DNA of 64,000 nucleotides from Vibrio penaeicida (lineage in GTDB: Bacteria; Pseudomonadota; Gammaproteobacteria; Enterobacterales; Vibrionaceae): the NCBI RefSeq assembly GCF_002933855.1, contig NZ_BFAQ01000044.1:100869-164868 (forward strand), read 5' to 3'. A model generated the notes under the pieces. It had not been told where the DNA came from. It did not search any database and saw nothing but the letters and a program-made list of their open reading frames with translations. Position 1 is the stretch's first letter; each line of letters opens with the position of its first letter. The translations under genes and the position numbers were made by a program. Below are positions 42,992 to 52,423 of the stretch, piece after piece.

Positions 42992-43945
42992 ATGGAAATG
43001 AAGGCAATGTTGTCAAAGGATATGGCGGTTACCAAGCCCCCAGCACCGTTACGTTCAGCAAAAAAGCACCGTAGAAACTTCATTTTGGCGATGCTTTTGC
43101 CTGCTACTGCGGTTCTACTTTTAACAACATTGTTTCCTTTCTTACTCAGTTTGTACTTGTCTTTTACCGACTACTCGCTACTGAATGCCGGTGAAAAAAG
43201 CTTTATTGGCTTTGGAAACTACAGCAAATTGTTCCAATCCGATGAGTTCTGGTCTGCCACCAAAGTCACATTAGTTTTCACCATCGTGGCCGTTTCTTTG
43301 CAAACCGTTTTAGGTGTAGGCATGGCAGCCCTTCTACACCACGAATCCAAACAAGCACCTTGGCTTCGGTTATTGTTTTTGCTACCGATTGCCATTACTC
43401 CCGTAGCTGCTACGTTTACCTTTCGATTGATGTTCAACCCCTCCTTAGGCGTGTTTAATTACATGCTCACATCAATTGGGCTCGAACCCAGCGCTTGGAC
43501 GGCAGCACCTGAGTCGGCGCTACTTTCTCTTATCTTGGTGGACACATGGCAATGGACTCCCTTCATCTTGCTGATCACCGCAGGAGGATTAGCCTCACTG
43601 CCCTCCGAACCCGAAGAAGCAAGCGAAGTCGATGGCGCAAATGGCTGGCAAACGTTCTTTTATGTCACGCTGCCGCAGTTAAAGCCATACATTGCGCTCG
43701 CTTTGCTATTTCGAGTGATCGACGCTTTCAAAACCTTCGACATCATCTTTGTTTTAACCGGAGGCGGACCCGGGATCACCACTCGTACGCTGAATATTTT
43801 GGCGTACAAGCAAGGCATCGAATTTCTTGAAATGGGTTACGCGTCTGCTATTGCCATTGTCATGCTGCTCTTCACCTTAATCGTCAGTCAGGTTTTTCTC
43901 CGAAAGCTTGGGCTATTCGACTTGAAAACGGGGAGCACATCATGA
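42992..43945 (+). CDS. Sugar ABC transporter permease 1 (CUT1, MalF-like)
   Basis: A 317-residue protein with six transmembrane segments and the EAA loop EEASEVDGANGWQTFFYVTLP that contacts the ATPase. Strong AAGGAAGG in front; a second ATG six bases later has better spacing and may be the true start. Overlaps the next gene by four bases. Confidence 0.92.
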   Translation: MEMKAMLSKDMAVTKPPAPLRSAKKHRRNFILAMLLPATAVLLLTTLFPFLLSLYLSFTDYSLLNAGEKSFIGFGNYSKLFQSDEFWSATKVTLVFTIVAVSLQTVLGVGMAALLHHESKQAPWLRLLFLLPIAITPVAATFTFRLMFNPSLGVFNYMLTSIGLEPSAWTAAPESALLSLILVDTWQWTPFILLITAGGLASLPSEPEEASEVDGANGWQTFFYVTLPQLKPYIALALLFRVIDAFKTFDIIFVLTGGGPGITTRTLNILAYKQGIEFLEMGYASAIAIVMLLFTLIVSQVFLRKLGLFDLKTGSTS

Positions 43946-44796
43946 AAGGACACAAAATGACCCTCAGTTCCATCATAGTTCGCCTTTTCGGCTCCATATG
44001 GGCTCGCCGCGTTTTACTGTATTTATTTGCCATTTGGTGCCTATTTCCGCTCTATTGGATTTTTTTAACGTCGTTGAAAACCCCAATCCAAGCCATGTCT
44101 CGCCCACCGAGTTTTTGGTTTGACGCCACCCTGCAAAATTTTGAAAAAGTATTGAGCAATCCAGCCATATTGGATTTCTTCATCGACAGCGCCATCGTCG
44201 CCGCAGGCTCAACCATGCTGAGCTTACTTATTGGTGCACCAACGGCTTACATCCTTGCTCGTTTCCATTTCAAAGGGCGTGGGGATTTTGGTTTTTGGAT
44301 TCTGAGCACTCGGATGACGCCTCCCGTCGCCATGCTGATCCCTTTCTTCGTATTATTTTTTCAGCTCGGGCTTTTGGATACTCATTTTGGATTGATCATT
44401 GCCCATGTCGTGCTCAATTTGGCAATTGTCGTATGGTTGCTTCGAGGTTTTTTCTCTGAATTGCCAGTGGAACTTGAAGAAGCCGCCTACCTAGACGGCG
44501 ACACCTATTTCAGTGCATTTTTCCGTATCACCTTACCCCTTGCCTTGCCGGGGCTCGCTTCAGTCGGCATCTTAATTTTCTTGCTGTCGTGGAATGAATT
44601 TCTGTTTGCTCTTGTGCTCGGCGACAGCGAAGTAAGAACCGTGCCGATTGGTTTATACGGGTTCATTGGGTATCAAACCATTCGCTGGGCTGAATTGTCG
44701 GCGTCTGCGGCACTGATGATTGTTCCAATTATTGTTTTCATTGTTATTTTCCAACGTCACCTTCTAAGAGGCTTGACGATGGGCTCATATCGTTAG
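43942..44796 (+). CDS. Sugar ABC transporter permease 2 (CUT1, MalG-like)
   Basis: A 284-residue protein with six transmembrane segments and EAA loop EEAAYLDGDTYFSAFFRITLP. The first ATG overlaps the upstream stop (ATGA); an in-frame ATG 15 bases later (MTLSSII) has AAAGGA at better spacing. Pairs with the preceding permease and the ATPase at 44814. Confidence 0.92.
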   Translation: MKGHKMTLSSIIVRLFGSIWARRVLLYLFAIWCLFPLYWIFLTSLKTPIQAMSRPPSFWFDATLQNFEKVLSNPAILDFFIDSAIVAAGSTMLSLLIGAPTAYILARFHFKGRGDFGFWILSTRMTPPVAMLIPFFVLFFQLGLLDTHFGLIIAHVVLNLAIVVWLLRGFFSELPVELEEAAYLDGDTYFSAFFRITLPLALPGLASVGILIFLLSWNEFLFALVLGDSEVRTVPIGLYGFIGYQTIRWAELSASAALMIVPIIVFIVIFQRHLLRGLTMGSYR

Positions 44797-44813
44797 TGTT
44801 TTAGGAGTAACCG

Positions 44814-45899
44814 ATGACACAAGTTTCATTAAATGCCGTCAAAAAAGAGTGGTCTGGGGTCAAAGCCGTCAATCAGTTTGACTTAGATATTGAGGACGGT
44901 GAGTTCATTGTTCTGCTTGGTCCTTCTGGGTGCGGAAAAACCACGACCATGCGGATGATCGCTGGGCTGGAAACACCAACATCAGGTGAAATCCGCTTTG
45001 ACGATACCGATATGACTGATCGCCTCCCACGAGACAGAAACATCGCGATGGTGTTTCAGAATTACGCACTTTACCCTCACATGACGGTAAGAGATAACAT
45101 CGCCTACCCACATAAAATTGCGGGTGTAGATAAATCGACTCGTTATCAAAAGTCTCTCTACGCCGCTGAAAAAGTGGGGTTGCTGGATTTCCTAGACCGC
45201 AAGCCTAAAGCCTTATCAGGAGGTCAGCGCCAGCGAGTTGCGCTTGCCCGAGCCATTGTTCGCAACCCGTCGGTATTTTTGATGGACGAGCCTTTGTCTA
45301 ACTTAGATGCAAGACTAAGAGTCGATATGCGAGCCGAAATCAAGCGGTTGCAACGTGAAATGGCAGTAACCATGATTTATGTAACCCATGACCAAATCGA
45401 AGCCATGACCTTGGCGGATAGAGTGGTCATTATGTCTTCTGGCGAAATTCAACAAATCGGCACACCAGACGAGGTCTATGACAACCCTGCCAACCTATTT
45501 GTAGCTGGTTTTTTAGGCTCCCCTTCGATGAACAAAGTCCAAGGTCAGATTCAAAACCAATCTTTCCAAACAAATGCAGGAAACCTGCCGGCACAAGGCA
45601 TCGAAGATAACAACGCAGTCGTGCTAGGTATAAGGCCAGAAGATTGCTCCTTATCTGTCGAACCCGCTCACCTCACAGGAAAAGTGTACGCAGTCGAGCC
45701 CACCGGAGATTCCACGCTAGTGGTGTGTAAAGTCGACGGGCAATCCATCACCTTAAAAGCCGACAAGCATTTCCGACCAGAGTTGGATTCAGACATTCAT
45801 ATTCAATTAAATCCTGAACGCATTCTCTACTTCGACAACCAAACAGGATTGCGGCTGCGTGGTACTTGTAACGCCAGTAATGTGGGAGCCAAAACATGA
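44814..45899 (+). CDS. Sugar ABC transporter ATPase (UgpC/MalK family)
   Basis: A 361-residue ATPase with Walker A GPSGCGKT, Q-loop VFQNYALYPHM, signature LSGGQRQRVALARA, Walker B VFLMDEPLSNLD and H-loop YVTHD, plus a C-terminal OB/TOBE regulatory region (LGIRPEDCSL). Completes the CUT1 importer. Overlaps the dehydratase start by four bases. Confidence 0.95.
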   Translation: MTQVSLNAVKKEWSGVKAVNQFDLDIEDGEFIVLLGPSGCGKTTTMRMIAGLETPTSGEIRFDDTDMTDRLPRDRNIAMVFQNYALYPHMTVRDNIAYPHKIAGVDKSTRYQKSLYAAEKVGLLDFLDRKPKALSGGQRQRVALARAIVRNPSVFLMDEPLSNLDARLRVDMRAEIKRLQREMAVTMIYVTHDQIEAMTLADRVVIMSSGEIQQIGTPDEVYDNPANLFVAGFLGSPSMNKVQGQIQNQSFQTNAGNLPAQGIEDNNAVVLGIRPEDCSLSVEPAHLTGKVYAVEPTGDSTLVVCKVDGQSITLKADKHFRPELDSDIHIQLNPERILYFDNQTGLRLRGTCNASNVGAKT

Positions 45900-47608
45900 A
45901 GAAAAGACGATCCCAAGCTTGGTTTGGACCAATGGACAAAGACGGATTCATTCATCGCAGTTGGATGAAGAATCGCGGTGCACCAGATGACATGTTTGAT
46001 GGGCGACCTGTCATCGGTATCTGCAATACTTTTTCTGAACTCACTCCATGCAACGCGCATTTTCGAGAGCTGGTTCAGGAAGTGAAAAATGGCGTGCTCG
46101 AAGCCGGCGGTTATCCGCTGGAATTCCCCGTATTTTCATGTGGGGAGTCGAATCTTCGGCCGACCGCAATGCTGTTTCGCAATCTTGCTTCTATGGATGT
46201 TGAAGAATCCATCCGTGGTAACCCAATAGACGGTGTGGTGCTCATGGCGGGCTGCGACAAAACCACTCCGGCGTTACTAATGGGGGCAGCCAGTGCCAAT
46301 TTGCCTACAATTCTTGTCTCTGGCGGCCCTATGCTAAATGGGCGATTTCGAGGAGAAACGCTTGGTTCAGGCACCGATGTATGGCGATTCTCAGAAGAGG
46401 TTAGAGCAGGAAAAATAGACGTTAAAACCTTTATGGACGCCGAGTCTGCCATGTCTCGATCCGCTGGGCATTGCAATACGGTTGGCACCGCATCAACTAT
46501 GGCCGTTATGTCTGAATCCCTTGGCGTCACCTTGCCCTACAATGCTACTTATCCTGCTGTTGATGCGAACCGAGCCCGGATTGCGAGGTTATCAGGCAGG
46601 CGCATTGTCGACATGGTCGAAGAAAACTTATGCCTAAATCAGGTGTTAGTCCGAGACGCTTTCTTAAACGCCATTCGAGTCAATGGAGCCATTGGCGGTT
46701 CCACCAATGCCGTTGTGCATCTCCTCGCAATTGCTGGGCGTGCAGAAGTTTCGCTAACTTTGCAAGATTGGGACGAATATGGACGTGAGATCCCTACCCT
46801 TGTTGACTGCTTGCCCAGTGGCCGTTTTCTGATGGAAGAATTTTGTTACGCCGGTGGTGTCCCAGCGGTAATGAAACGTATAGAAGAGTCATTAAATTTA
46901 GATGTTACGACCGTAACGGGCGACTCATTGAAACACAATATTAAATCGGCGCAATGCTACAACGATGAAGTCATTCGCCCATTACATAATCCTCTTGTTG
47001 AGCAAGGGGGCATTGCCATTTTAGAAGGCAACCTCGCTCCTCGAGGTGCTGTGCTAAAACCGTCTGCCGCCACACCAGAATTAATGAATCATCGCGGTAA
47101 AGCCGTCACTTTTTCTAGTATTGAAGATTTCAAAGCTCGAATTGACTCACCTGAGCTCGATATCGATAAAGACTCCGTTCTGGTACTAAAAGGCGCAGGG
47201 CCAAAAGGCTACCCCGGAATGGCAGAAGTGGGCAATTTGCCTCTACCTAAGAAACTTCTGGAGCAAGGAGTGCGAGACATGGTTCGGATTTCGGATGCCA
47301 GAATGAGCGGCACGGCGTTTGGCACCGTGGTGCTGCATGTTGCCCCAGAATCCGCGGCAGGTGGCGCTATCGGGTTAGTGGAAGATGGAGATGTCATCGA
47401 ACTGAACGTAGAGCAACGAAAACTGCACCTTGAGGTATCGAGCGAAGAGCTACAAAAACGTCGAGAACGTCAGGTTATCACGCATAGCCCAATCACCAGC
47501 GGCTATCAAAAATTGTATATCGACCATGTTTTGCAAGCGAATCAGGGGGCGGATTTGGATTTTTTATTGGGATGTCGCGGCGCGGATGTGCCACGAGAAA
47601 GCCATTAG
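45896..47608 (+). CDS. IlvD/Edd-family sugar-acid dehydratase (arabinonate/xylonate dehydratase-like)
   Basis: A 570-residue Fe-S dehydratase. Likely cluster ligands are Cys52 (ELTPCNAHF), Cys120 (MAGCDKTTPA) and Cys193 (SGHCNTVG-like AGHCNTVGTAS), matching the spacing of [2Fe-2S] pentonate dehydratases. Also CGESNLRPTAM, and a C-terminal active-site Ser segment RMSGTAFGTVVLHV. Expected to convert an aldonic acid to the 2-keto-3-deoxy acid. It is not ilvD itself: it has a different sequence and lies in a sugar-transport operon. Overlaps the ATPase gene by ATGA. Confidence 0.9.
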   Translation: MKKRRSQAWFGPMDKDGFIHRSWMKNRGAPDDMFDGRPVIGICNTFSELTPCNAHFRELVQEVKNGVLEAGGYPLEFPVFSCGESNLRPTAMLFRNLASMDVEESIRGNPIDGVVLMAGCDKTTPALLMGAASANLPTILVSGGPMLNGRFRGETLGSGTDVWRFSEEVRAGKIDVKTFMDAESAMSRSAGHCNTVGTASTMAVMSESLGVTLPYNATYPAVDANRARIARLSGRRIVDMVEENLCLNQVLVRDAFLNAIRVNGAIGGSTNAVVHLLAIAGRAEVSLTLQDWDEYGREIPTLVDCLPSGRFLMEEFCYAGGVPAVMKRIEESLNLDVTTVTGDSLKHNIKSAQCYNDEVIRPLHNPLVEQGGIAILEGNLAPRGAVLKPSAATPELMNHRGKAVTFSSIEDFKARIDSPELDIDKDSVLVLKGAGPKGYPGMAEVGNLPLPKKLLEQGVRDMVRISDARMSGTAFGTVVLHVAPESAAGGAIGLVEDGDVIELNVEQRKLHLEVSSEELQKRRERQVITHSPITSGYQKLYIDHVLQANQGADLDFLLGCRGADVPRESH

Positions 47609-47617
47609 GAGGAAAAC

Positions 47618-49228
47618 GTGACGGATTACATTATTGTGGGCGGTGGCAGCTCGGCTTGCGTGGCGGCAAATCGTCTAGTGAAAAAGTACGGTGCAAGTGT
47701 ATTGATGCTTGAAGCAGGCTATCCGGATCATCACCCGCTCTTTAGCATGCCCGCCGGATTTATAAAAATGTTAGCAGGATCTAAATATCTTACTTTTCAC
47801 CATACCAAGCCCCAATCTCAACTCGACCAACGCGTACATGACATTCCACAAGGCAATGTACTTGGTGGGGGGAGCACAGTAAATGCCATGGTCTACATGC
47901 GTGGGTGTGAAGAGGACTACCAAAACTGGCATCAGGCTGTTGAAGGCGATGGCTGGGGCTACCAAGATGTTTTACCCTTTTACATGCAACAAGAGGGAAA
48001 CCAAAGCCTAAATAACGACGTACATGGTATTGATGGTCCACTAAAAGTGTCGGATCCCGTTCAAGTATGTGACATGAGTTACTTATACCTACAAACCATG
48101 CAAGCCATGGATGTTCCCCTTACACTCGATTTCAATAGAGGTGAGCAGTTTGGTACTGGTCTTATGCAGACCACAACTTACAAAGGTCGCCGTTGCTCTG
48201 CTTCAAAAGCGTTTCTTTCTGAAATTAAACATGAGGAAAAATTTGAATTACGCCTTGGTGCTAAGGTGACGCGGGTTCTCTTCTTAAACAAGACCGCCAT
48301 CGGTGTGGAATATCAATATAAGGGACACAACTATACGGTAAAAGCCAACAAAGAGGTGTTATTGGCTGCTGGGGCAATAGTGACGCCACAACTGTTAATG
48401 CTATCTGGTGTAGGAGACGAGAAACATCTAGCCGAGCACGACATTGACGTTGTCCACCATCTTCCAGGGGTTGGGCAAAACCTTCAAGATCACCATGAAG
48501 TTCCGGTTGTCGTTTCGACCAAAGAAAAACTGGGTTATTTCGGTGAAGACAAAGGGTTAAGAATGCTCAAAAATGGTCTTCAGTTTTTCCTGCTGGGAAA
48601 TGGCCCTGTCGCCAGCAACGGATGCGAAACGTGTTCGTTCATCAACCCTATCGATCCAAAAGCGAGACCGACCATTCAACATTACTGTGTACCAACCGTG
48701 TACTTAGACAGAGACGTTATGGATGTAGAACCCACCCACGGTGCCACTTTCAATGCCTGTGTTATTCAGCCCAAATCCCGCGGTAGCGTACACCTCGCTT
48801 CCAAACACCCTGAAGACAAACCCATCGTAAATTCCAATTATTTAAAGCACCCTGATGATATGGCGGTGCAAGTTGCTGGCTTTAAATATTCACGGGAGCT
48901 ACTAAAAATACCGCCTCTTTGTGACGTAGTGAAAGAGGAAATTTTTCCCGGTCCAAAGTGCGTATCGGATGAGGACATCATCGCACATTGCAAACGAACC
49001 GTGAAAACTAACTACCACCCAGTGGGCACGTGCAAAATGGGAGTAGAAGCGGACGACATGGCTGTGGTAGACAGCCATCTTCGCGTTTTCGGTATAAAAA
49101 ACTTACGAGTGATCGACGCATCAATTATGCCAATAATCATTAGCGCTAATACCAATGCGCCTGCCATGATGATAGCGGATTATGCGATAGACAGAATGAT
49201 GAGCGAGCCTGAAAGGAGTTCACCATGA
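47618..49228 (+). CDS. GMC-family FAD-dependent oxidoreductase (sugar/alcohol oxidising)
   Basis: A 536-residue glucose-methanol-choline oxidoreductase. N-terminal FAD fold IIVGGGSSACVAANRL, GMC signature region GNVLGGGSTVNAMVYMRG, and the catalytic His in NYHPVGTCKMG followed by ANTNAPAMMIADYAI. GTG start with GGAGGAAAAC in front. Because no signal peptide is seen it is cytoplasmic or peripheral. Candidate first step: oxidising a sugar or polyol to ketone or lactone that then meets the dehydratase. Substrate unknown. Choline dehydrogenase is unlikely here: no bet genes are next to it. Confidence 0.88.
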   Translation: MTDYIIVGGGSSACVAANRLVKKYGASVLMLEAGYPDHHPLFSMPAGFIKMLAGSKYLTFHHTKPQSQLDQRVHDIPQGNVLGGGSTVNAMVYMRGCEEDYQNWHQAVEGDGWGYQDVLPFYMQQEGNQSLNNDVHGIDGPLKVSDPVQVCDMSYLYLQTMQAMDVPLTLDFNRGEQFGTGLMQTTTYKGRRCSASKAFLSEIKHEEKFELRLGAKVTRVLFLNKTAIGVEYQYKGHNYTVKANKEVLLAAGAIVTPQLLMLSGVGDEKHLAEHDIDVVHHLPGVGQNLQDHHEVPVVVSTKEKLGYFGEDKGLRMLKNGLQFFLLGNGPVASNGCETCSFINPIDPKARPTIQHYCVPTVYLDRDVMDVEPTHGATFNACVIQPKSRGSVHLASKHPEDKPIVNSNYLKHPDDMAVQVAGFKYSRELLKIPPLCDVVKEEIFPGPKCVSDEDIIAHCKRTVKTNYHPVGTCKMGVEADDMAVVDSHLRVFGIKNLRVIDASIMPIIISANTNAPAMMIADYAIDRMMSEPERSSP

Positions 49229-49968
49229 CCGTCGAATACCCTGATCTAAAAGGCAAGCACGTTTTGATCACCGGAGGAGCAACAGGGATCGGACGCGCAT
49301 TGTCATTAGCTTTTGATCAGCAAGGCTGCAATGTCAGCTATTTGGACATCAATGTCGAAGCAGGTAAAGCGCTACAGCACGAACTCAAAAATGGTCGGTT
49401 TGTTTCAGTCGATATTTGCGATGTGTACGCGTTGCAGCAAGCGATGTCCAAACTGGAAACCACGTTTGGTCCTGTCGATGTGCTCATCAACAATGCGGCC
49501 AATGATCAACGACATTCTTTAGCTGATTTGACCGTCTCTGATTGGGACAACCTAATGAATGTTAACCTTCGTTCCTACTTCTACAGTGCACAGCACGTAC
49601 AAAAAGGAATGGAAATAGCCGGAGGCAGCATTATTAACCTGTCATCAGTCAGCCACTTACTTGGGATTTCCGGTTATCCTGCCTATTCAACTGCCAAGGC
49701 GGCGATCCACGGACTAACAAAATCCCTTGCGCGTGAGCTTGGAGAATGGAATATCCGAGTCAATACCCTTACCCTAGGCTGGGTGGCGACGGAAAAGCAA
49801 AAGCAACTCTGGCTAACCGAAGAGTTGGAAACCGAGTGGTTGAAAAATCAGTGCATAAAACAAATGGTGGAACCGCAAGACATTGCCAATGCGGCTTTGT
49901 TCTTGGCATCAACCACTTCTTCAATGGTCACTGGGCAGTCTCTGGTGATAGATGGTGGGAGAACTTAG
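49225..49968 (+). CDS. Short-chain dehydrogenase/reductase
   Basis: A 247-residue classical SDR: TGGATGIGRA (cofactor), NNAAND, Ser in NLSSVSHL and catalytic YSTAK. An Asp in SYLDINV at the end of beta 2 suggests NAD rather than NADP. Overlaps the GMC gene by ATGA. Probably oxidises a sugar intermediate of the operon pathway. Confidence 0.92.
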   Translation: MTVEYPDLKGKHVLITGGATGIGRALSLAFDQQGCNVSYLDINVEAGKALQHELKNGRFVSVDICDVYALQQAMSKLETTFGPVDVLINNAANDQRHSLADLTVSDWDNLMNVNLRSYFYSAQHVQKGMEIAGGSIINLSSVSHLLGISGYPAYSTAKAAIHGLTKSLARELGEWNIRVNTLTLGWVATEKQKQLWLTEELETEWLKNQCIKQMVEPQDIANAALFLASTTSSMVTGQSLVIDGGRT

Positions 49969-49980
49969 GATGAAAAGAAT

Positions 49981-50688
49981 TTGACCAAGAAGCAGTTTTT
50001 ACATGAACACGTCGCCACAGAAATTGGTCAGCGTGTTGTAAGTGGTCGTTACCCTCCGGGTGTAATGTTTGGAAATGAGCAAGACCTTATTGAAGAATTC
50101 AATGTATCGCGCACAGCCGTCCGAGAAGCTATTAAGGTATTGAATGGCAAAGGGATGGTGGAATCGGTGCCGCGCCTAGGTTTAAGAGTTCGCCCCACCT
50201 CGGAATGGCACATGCTCGACAGTGAAGTACTCTCTTGGGTGGTAAAAAGCTCTCTGAATAGTGATTTGATTGTTGAACTTTACGATTTGAGGTTGGCATT
50301 TGAACCTAGAGCCGCTTATTTAGCTGCAAGCCGATTTTCAAAAGACGACGACATTGCGATGCGTCGTACATTACAGGGCATGACTTTGTACTTGGACGAA
50401 GAAGACAGAGTTCGACATGACTTAGCCTTTCATTGCGCCATTCTCGATGCGACGGGAAATCGGTTTTATCGCTCTCTTGGTGACATGATATCTGTGGTTT
50501 TGCAGCATACGTTTCGACTTGCTCAAAAAGATCTGGATGACGAGTCATGGGTAGAGGAACATAAAAAAGTCTACGACGCGATTGTGGCCGGTAATGGTCA
50601 ACTTGCAAGTGACTTGATGTCGTCTCTGCTGGAAAATGCCTTAAGTGATCTCAAGCAAGCAACGGCTAATCAGGTAGAACAAAGCTAG
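49981..50688 (+). CDS. GntR-family transcriptional regulator (FadR/FCD subfamily)
   Basis: A 235-residue regulator: winged helix at residues 1-75 (QDLIEEFNVSRTAVREAIKVLNGKGMVE) and an FCD all-helical ligand domain with metal-binding-like Asp/His (DLRLAFEPRAA, DLAFHCAILDATGN). The start is TTG at 49981 after AGGATGAAAAGAAT; an ATG at 49970 reaches a stop after four codons. Last gene of the operon, so it probably controls it in response to a sugar-acid intermediate; binding sites not proven. Confidence 0.88.
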   Translation: MTKKQFLHEHVATEIGQRVVSGRYPPGVMFGNEQDLIEEFNVSRTAVREAIKVLNGKGMVESVPRLGLRVRPTSEWHMLDSEVLSWVVKSSLNSDLIVELYDLRLAFEPRAAYLAASRFSKDDDIAMRRTLQGMTLYLDEEDRVRHDLAFHCAILDATGNRFYRSLGDMISVVLQHTFRLAQKDLDDESWVEEHKKVYDAIVAGNGQLASDLMSSLLENALSDLKQATANQVEQS

Positions 50689-50689
50689 A

Positions 50690-50720
50690 AAAACAAAAAG
50701 CCTCACACATTGGCGAGGCT
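50690..50720 (-). terminator. Terminator after rluB
   Basis: On the minus strand AGCCTC (50715-50720) pairs with GAGGCT (50699-50704) and is followed by TTTTTGTTTTT. Convergent end with the GntR gene. Confidence 0.82.
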
Positions 50721-50747
50721 CTGAATAGATAACTGTGAGGTTTGGAC

Positions 50748-51674
50748 TTAACCTTGTCGACGAGTCGATTTGGTTGGTTTCGCAGGCTTTCCGGGCTTAC
50801 GTCGCTGGTTGCTTCGTCCTGCTGGCTTGCTCACACGCTCTTCGTGGCGCTTAACTGCGCGTCGGATTTTCTGGCTACGTGAACGATCACGGTTGCGAGA
50901 CGAGTTGTGTGGGTCAATCATTGAAGTCTTTTCTGGTTGAAGCTCTACCATCTCTCTCAAGTAGTTCACTTCTTTTAGCTCAAGCTCCATCCAACCACCG
51001 CGAGGCAACTTCTTGTCTAAGAAGATATCACCGTAACGAACACGCTTAAGTCGGCTTACAGTCGGCCCTTGAGATTCCCACAAACGGCGAACTTCACGAT
51101 TACGACCTTCATTGATTACGACGTAGAAAGTATGGTTCATACCTTCACCGCCAGCGTAAACAACGTCTTCAAAGCGAGCCATGCCATCTTCAAGCTTAAC
51201 GCCACGAACCAAGTTCTGGATCATTTTTTCGGTTACTTCACCGAACACTCGAACAAGGTACTCACGATCAACCTGACGAGATGGGTGCATCAATCTATTT
51301 GCCAGCTCACCATCTGTGGTAAATAGCAATAAGCCAGAGGTATTCGCATCAAGACGACCAACTGATACCCAGCGAGCACCTTGAATTTTAGGCAAACGGT
51401 CAAATACCGTGCGGCGACCTTCAGGGTCGTGGCGAGTACAAAGCTCACCTTCCGGTTTGTAGTAGGCTAGTACACGACAAACCACTTCTTCCGATGCTTT
51501 TACGGATACGTTATGTCCGTCAATACGAACAACTGCATTCTCATCTTCCAAGCGTTCGCCAAGCTTAGCAACGATACCGTTCACGCTAACACGCCCAGCT
51601 TTGATTAACGCCTCAATCTCACGGCGTGAACCGTGACCAGCACGCGCTAAAATTTTCTGTAACTTTTCGCTCAT
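50748..51674 (-). CDS. rluB: 23S rRNA pseudouridine(2605) synthase RluB
   Basis: A 308-residue RsuA/RluB-family enzyme: N-terminal S4 RNA-binding domain (KILARAGHGSRREIEALIKAG), catalytic Asp in GRLDANTSGLLLF, and a long basic C-terminal tail rich in Arg, Lys and Pro. It modifies 23S rRNA in the peptidyl-transferase region. Upstream of the yciO gene in the known Vibrio/E. coli order near trp. Confidence 0.95.
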   Translation of the reverse strand: MSEKLQKILARAGHGSRREIEALIKAGRVSVNGIVAKLGERLEDENAVVRIDGHNVSVKASEEVVCRVLAYYKPEGELCTRHDPEGRRTVFDRLPKIQGARWVSVGRLDANTSGLLLFTTDGELANRLMHPSRQVDREYLVRVFGEVTEKMIQNLVRGVKLEDGMARFEDVVYAGGEGMNHTFYVVINEGRNREVRRLWESQGPTVSRLKRVRYGDIFLDKKLPRGGWMELELKEVNYLREMVELQPEKTSMIDPHNSSRNRDRSRSQKIRRAVKRHEERVSKPAGRSNQRRKPGKPAKPTKSTRRQG

Positions 51675-51802
51675 TTATTTACCTATGTGTCGCCTTCACA
51701 GACGTCGAGTGCAAAATTTGATGCCACCAGTTTGATGGGCGCGTATTATCGCAGATATCTACCATAAAAATCTAGGGTCTGTTTCTCTTTCGAGATGATT
51801 TC

Positions 51803-52423
51803 TTACTCAAATGCAGCCGGATCGCCAGCACCAAGACGAGCAATAACAGGGTCGCCTTCGCTAAAGTCAACCACCGTCGTTGGTTGCTCGCCTAGATAAC
51901 CACCATTTAGAATCACATCAACCGCGTGTTCTAGCTTATCGCGGATGTCTTCAGGATCCGATTCCGCTACGTCACTGCCCGGTAAAATTAATGTCGTAGA
52001 CATCAAAGGTTCACCTAGCGCTTCTAACAGCTCTAATGCAATCACATTATCAGGAACACGAATACCGATGGTTTTTTTCTTTGAGTTCATCAAACGACGA
52101 GGTACTTCTTTGGTGCCCTTGAAGATAAATGTGAAAGGCCCGGGAGTATTGCTCTTCAAAAGCCGGAATGCTGTATTGTCGACTCTGGCGTAAAGCGAAA
52201 GCTCCGATAAATCACGGCACAGCAACGTAAAATTATGTTTATCGTCCAGTTTTCGAATTCGACAGATGCGATCTAGCGCTTGTTTGTTTTCAAGCTGACA
52301 GCCGAGGGCATAACCAGAATCGGTTGGGTACACGACGACGCCACCATTGCGAATAATCGCAACAGATTGGGTAATTAAACGTGCTTGCGGGTTTTCAGGA
52401 TGAATGTAAAAAAACTGGCTCAT
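51803..52423 (-). CDS. yciO: YciO, Sua5/YrdC/YciO family protein
   Basis: A 206-residue protein of the YrdC-like fold, with VVYPTDSGYALGCQLENKQA, a TGPFTFIFKGT-like NTPGPFTFIFKGTKEVP and VPDNVIALELLEALGEP. YciO is a paralogue of the tRNA threonylcarbamoyl-AMP synthases and E. coli YciO does not replace TsaC. ATG 52423 overlaps the rnm stop (TAATG), so I did not use the longer frame that runs 21 codons into rnm. Confidence 0.93.
   Translation of the reverse strand: MSQFFYIHPENPQARLITQSVAIIRNGGVVVYPTDSGYALGCQLENKQALDRICRIRKLDDKHNFTLLCRDLSELSLYARVDNTAFRLLKSNTPGPFTFIFKGTKEVPRRLMNSKKKTIGIRVPDNVIALELLEALGEPLMSTTLILPGSDVAESDPEDIRDKLEHAVDVILNGGYLGEQPTTVVDFSEGDPVIARLGAGDPAAFE

Noticed and set aside
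45896..47608. ilvD (valine/isoleucine biosynthesis)
   Set aside because: The protein is of the same superfamily, but the operon context and Cys spacing fit the pentonate dehydratase branch.
47618..49228. Choline dehydrogenase betA
   Set aside because: GMC family similarity is general; no betB, betI or choline transporter lies next to it.
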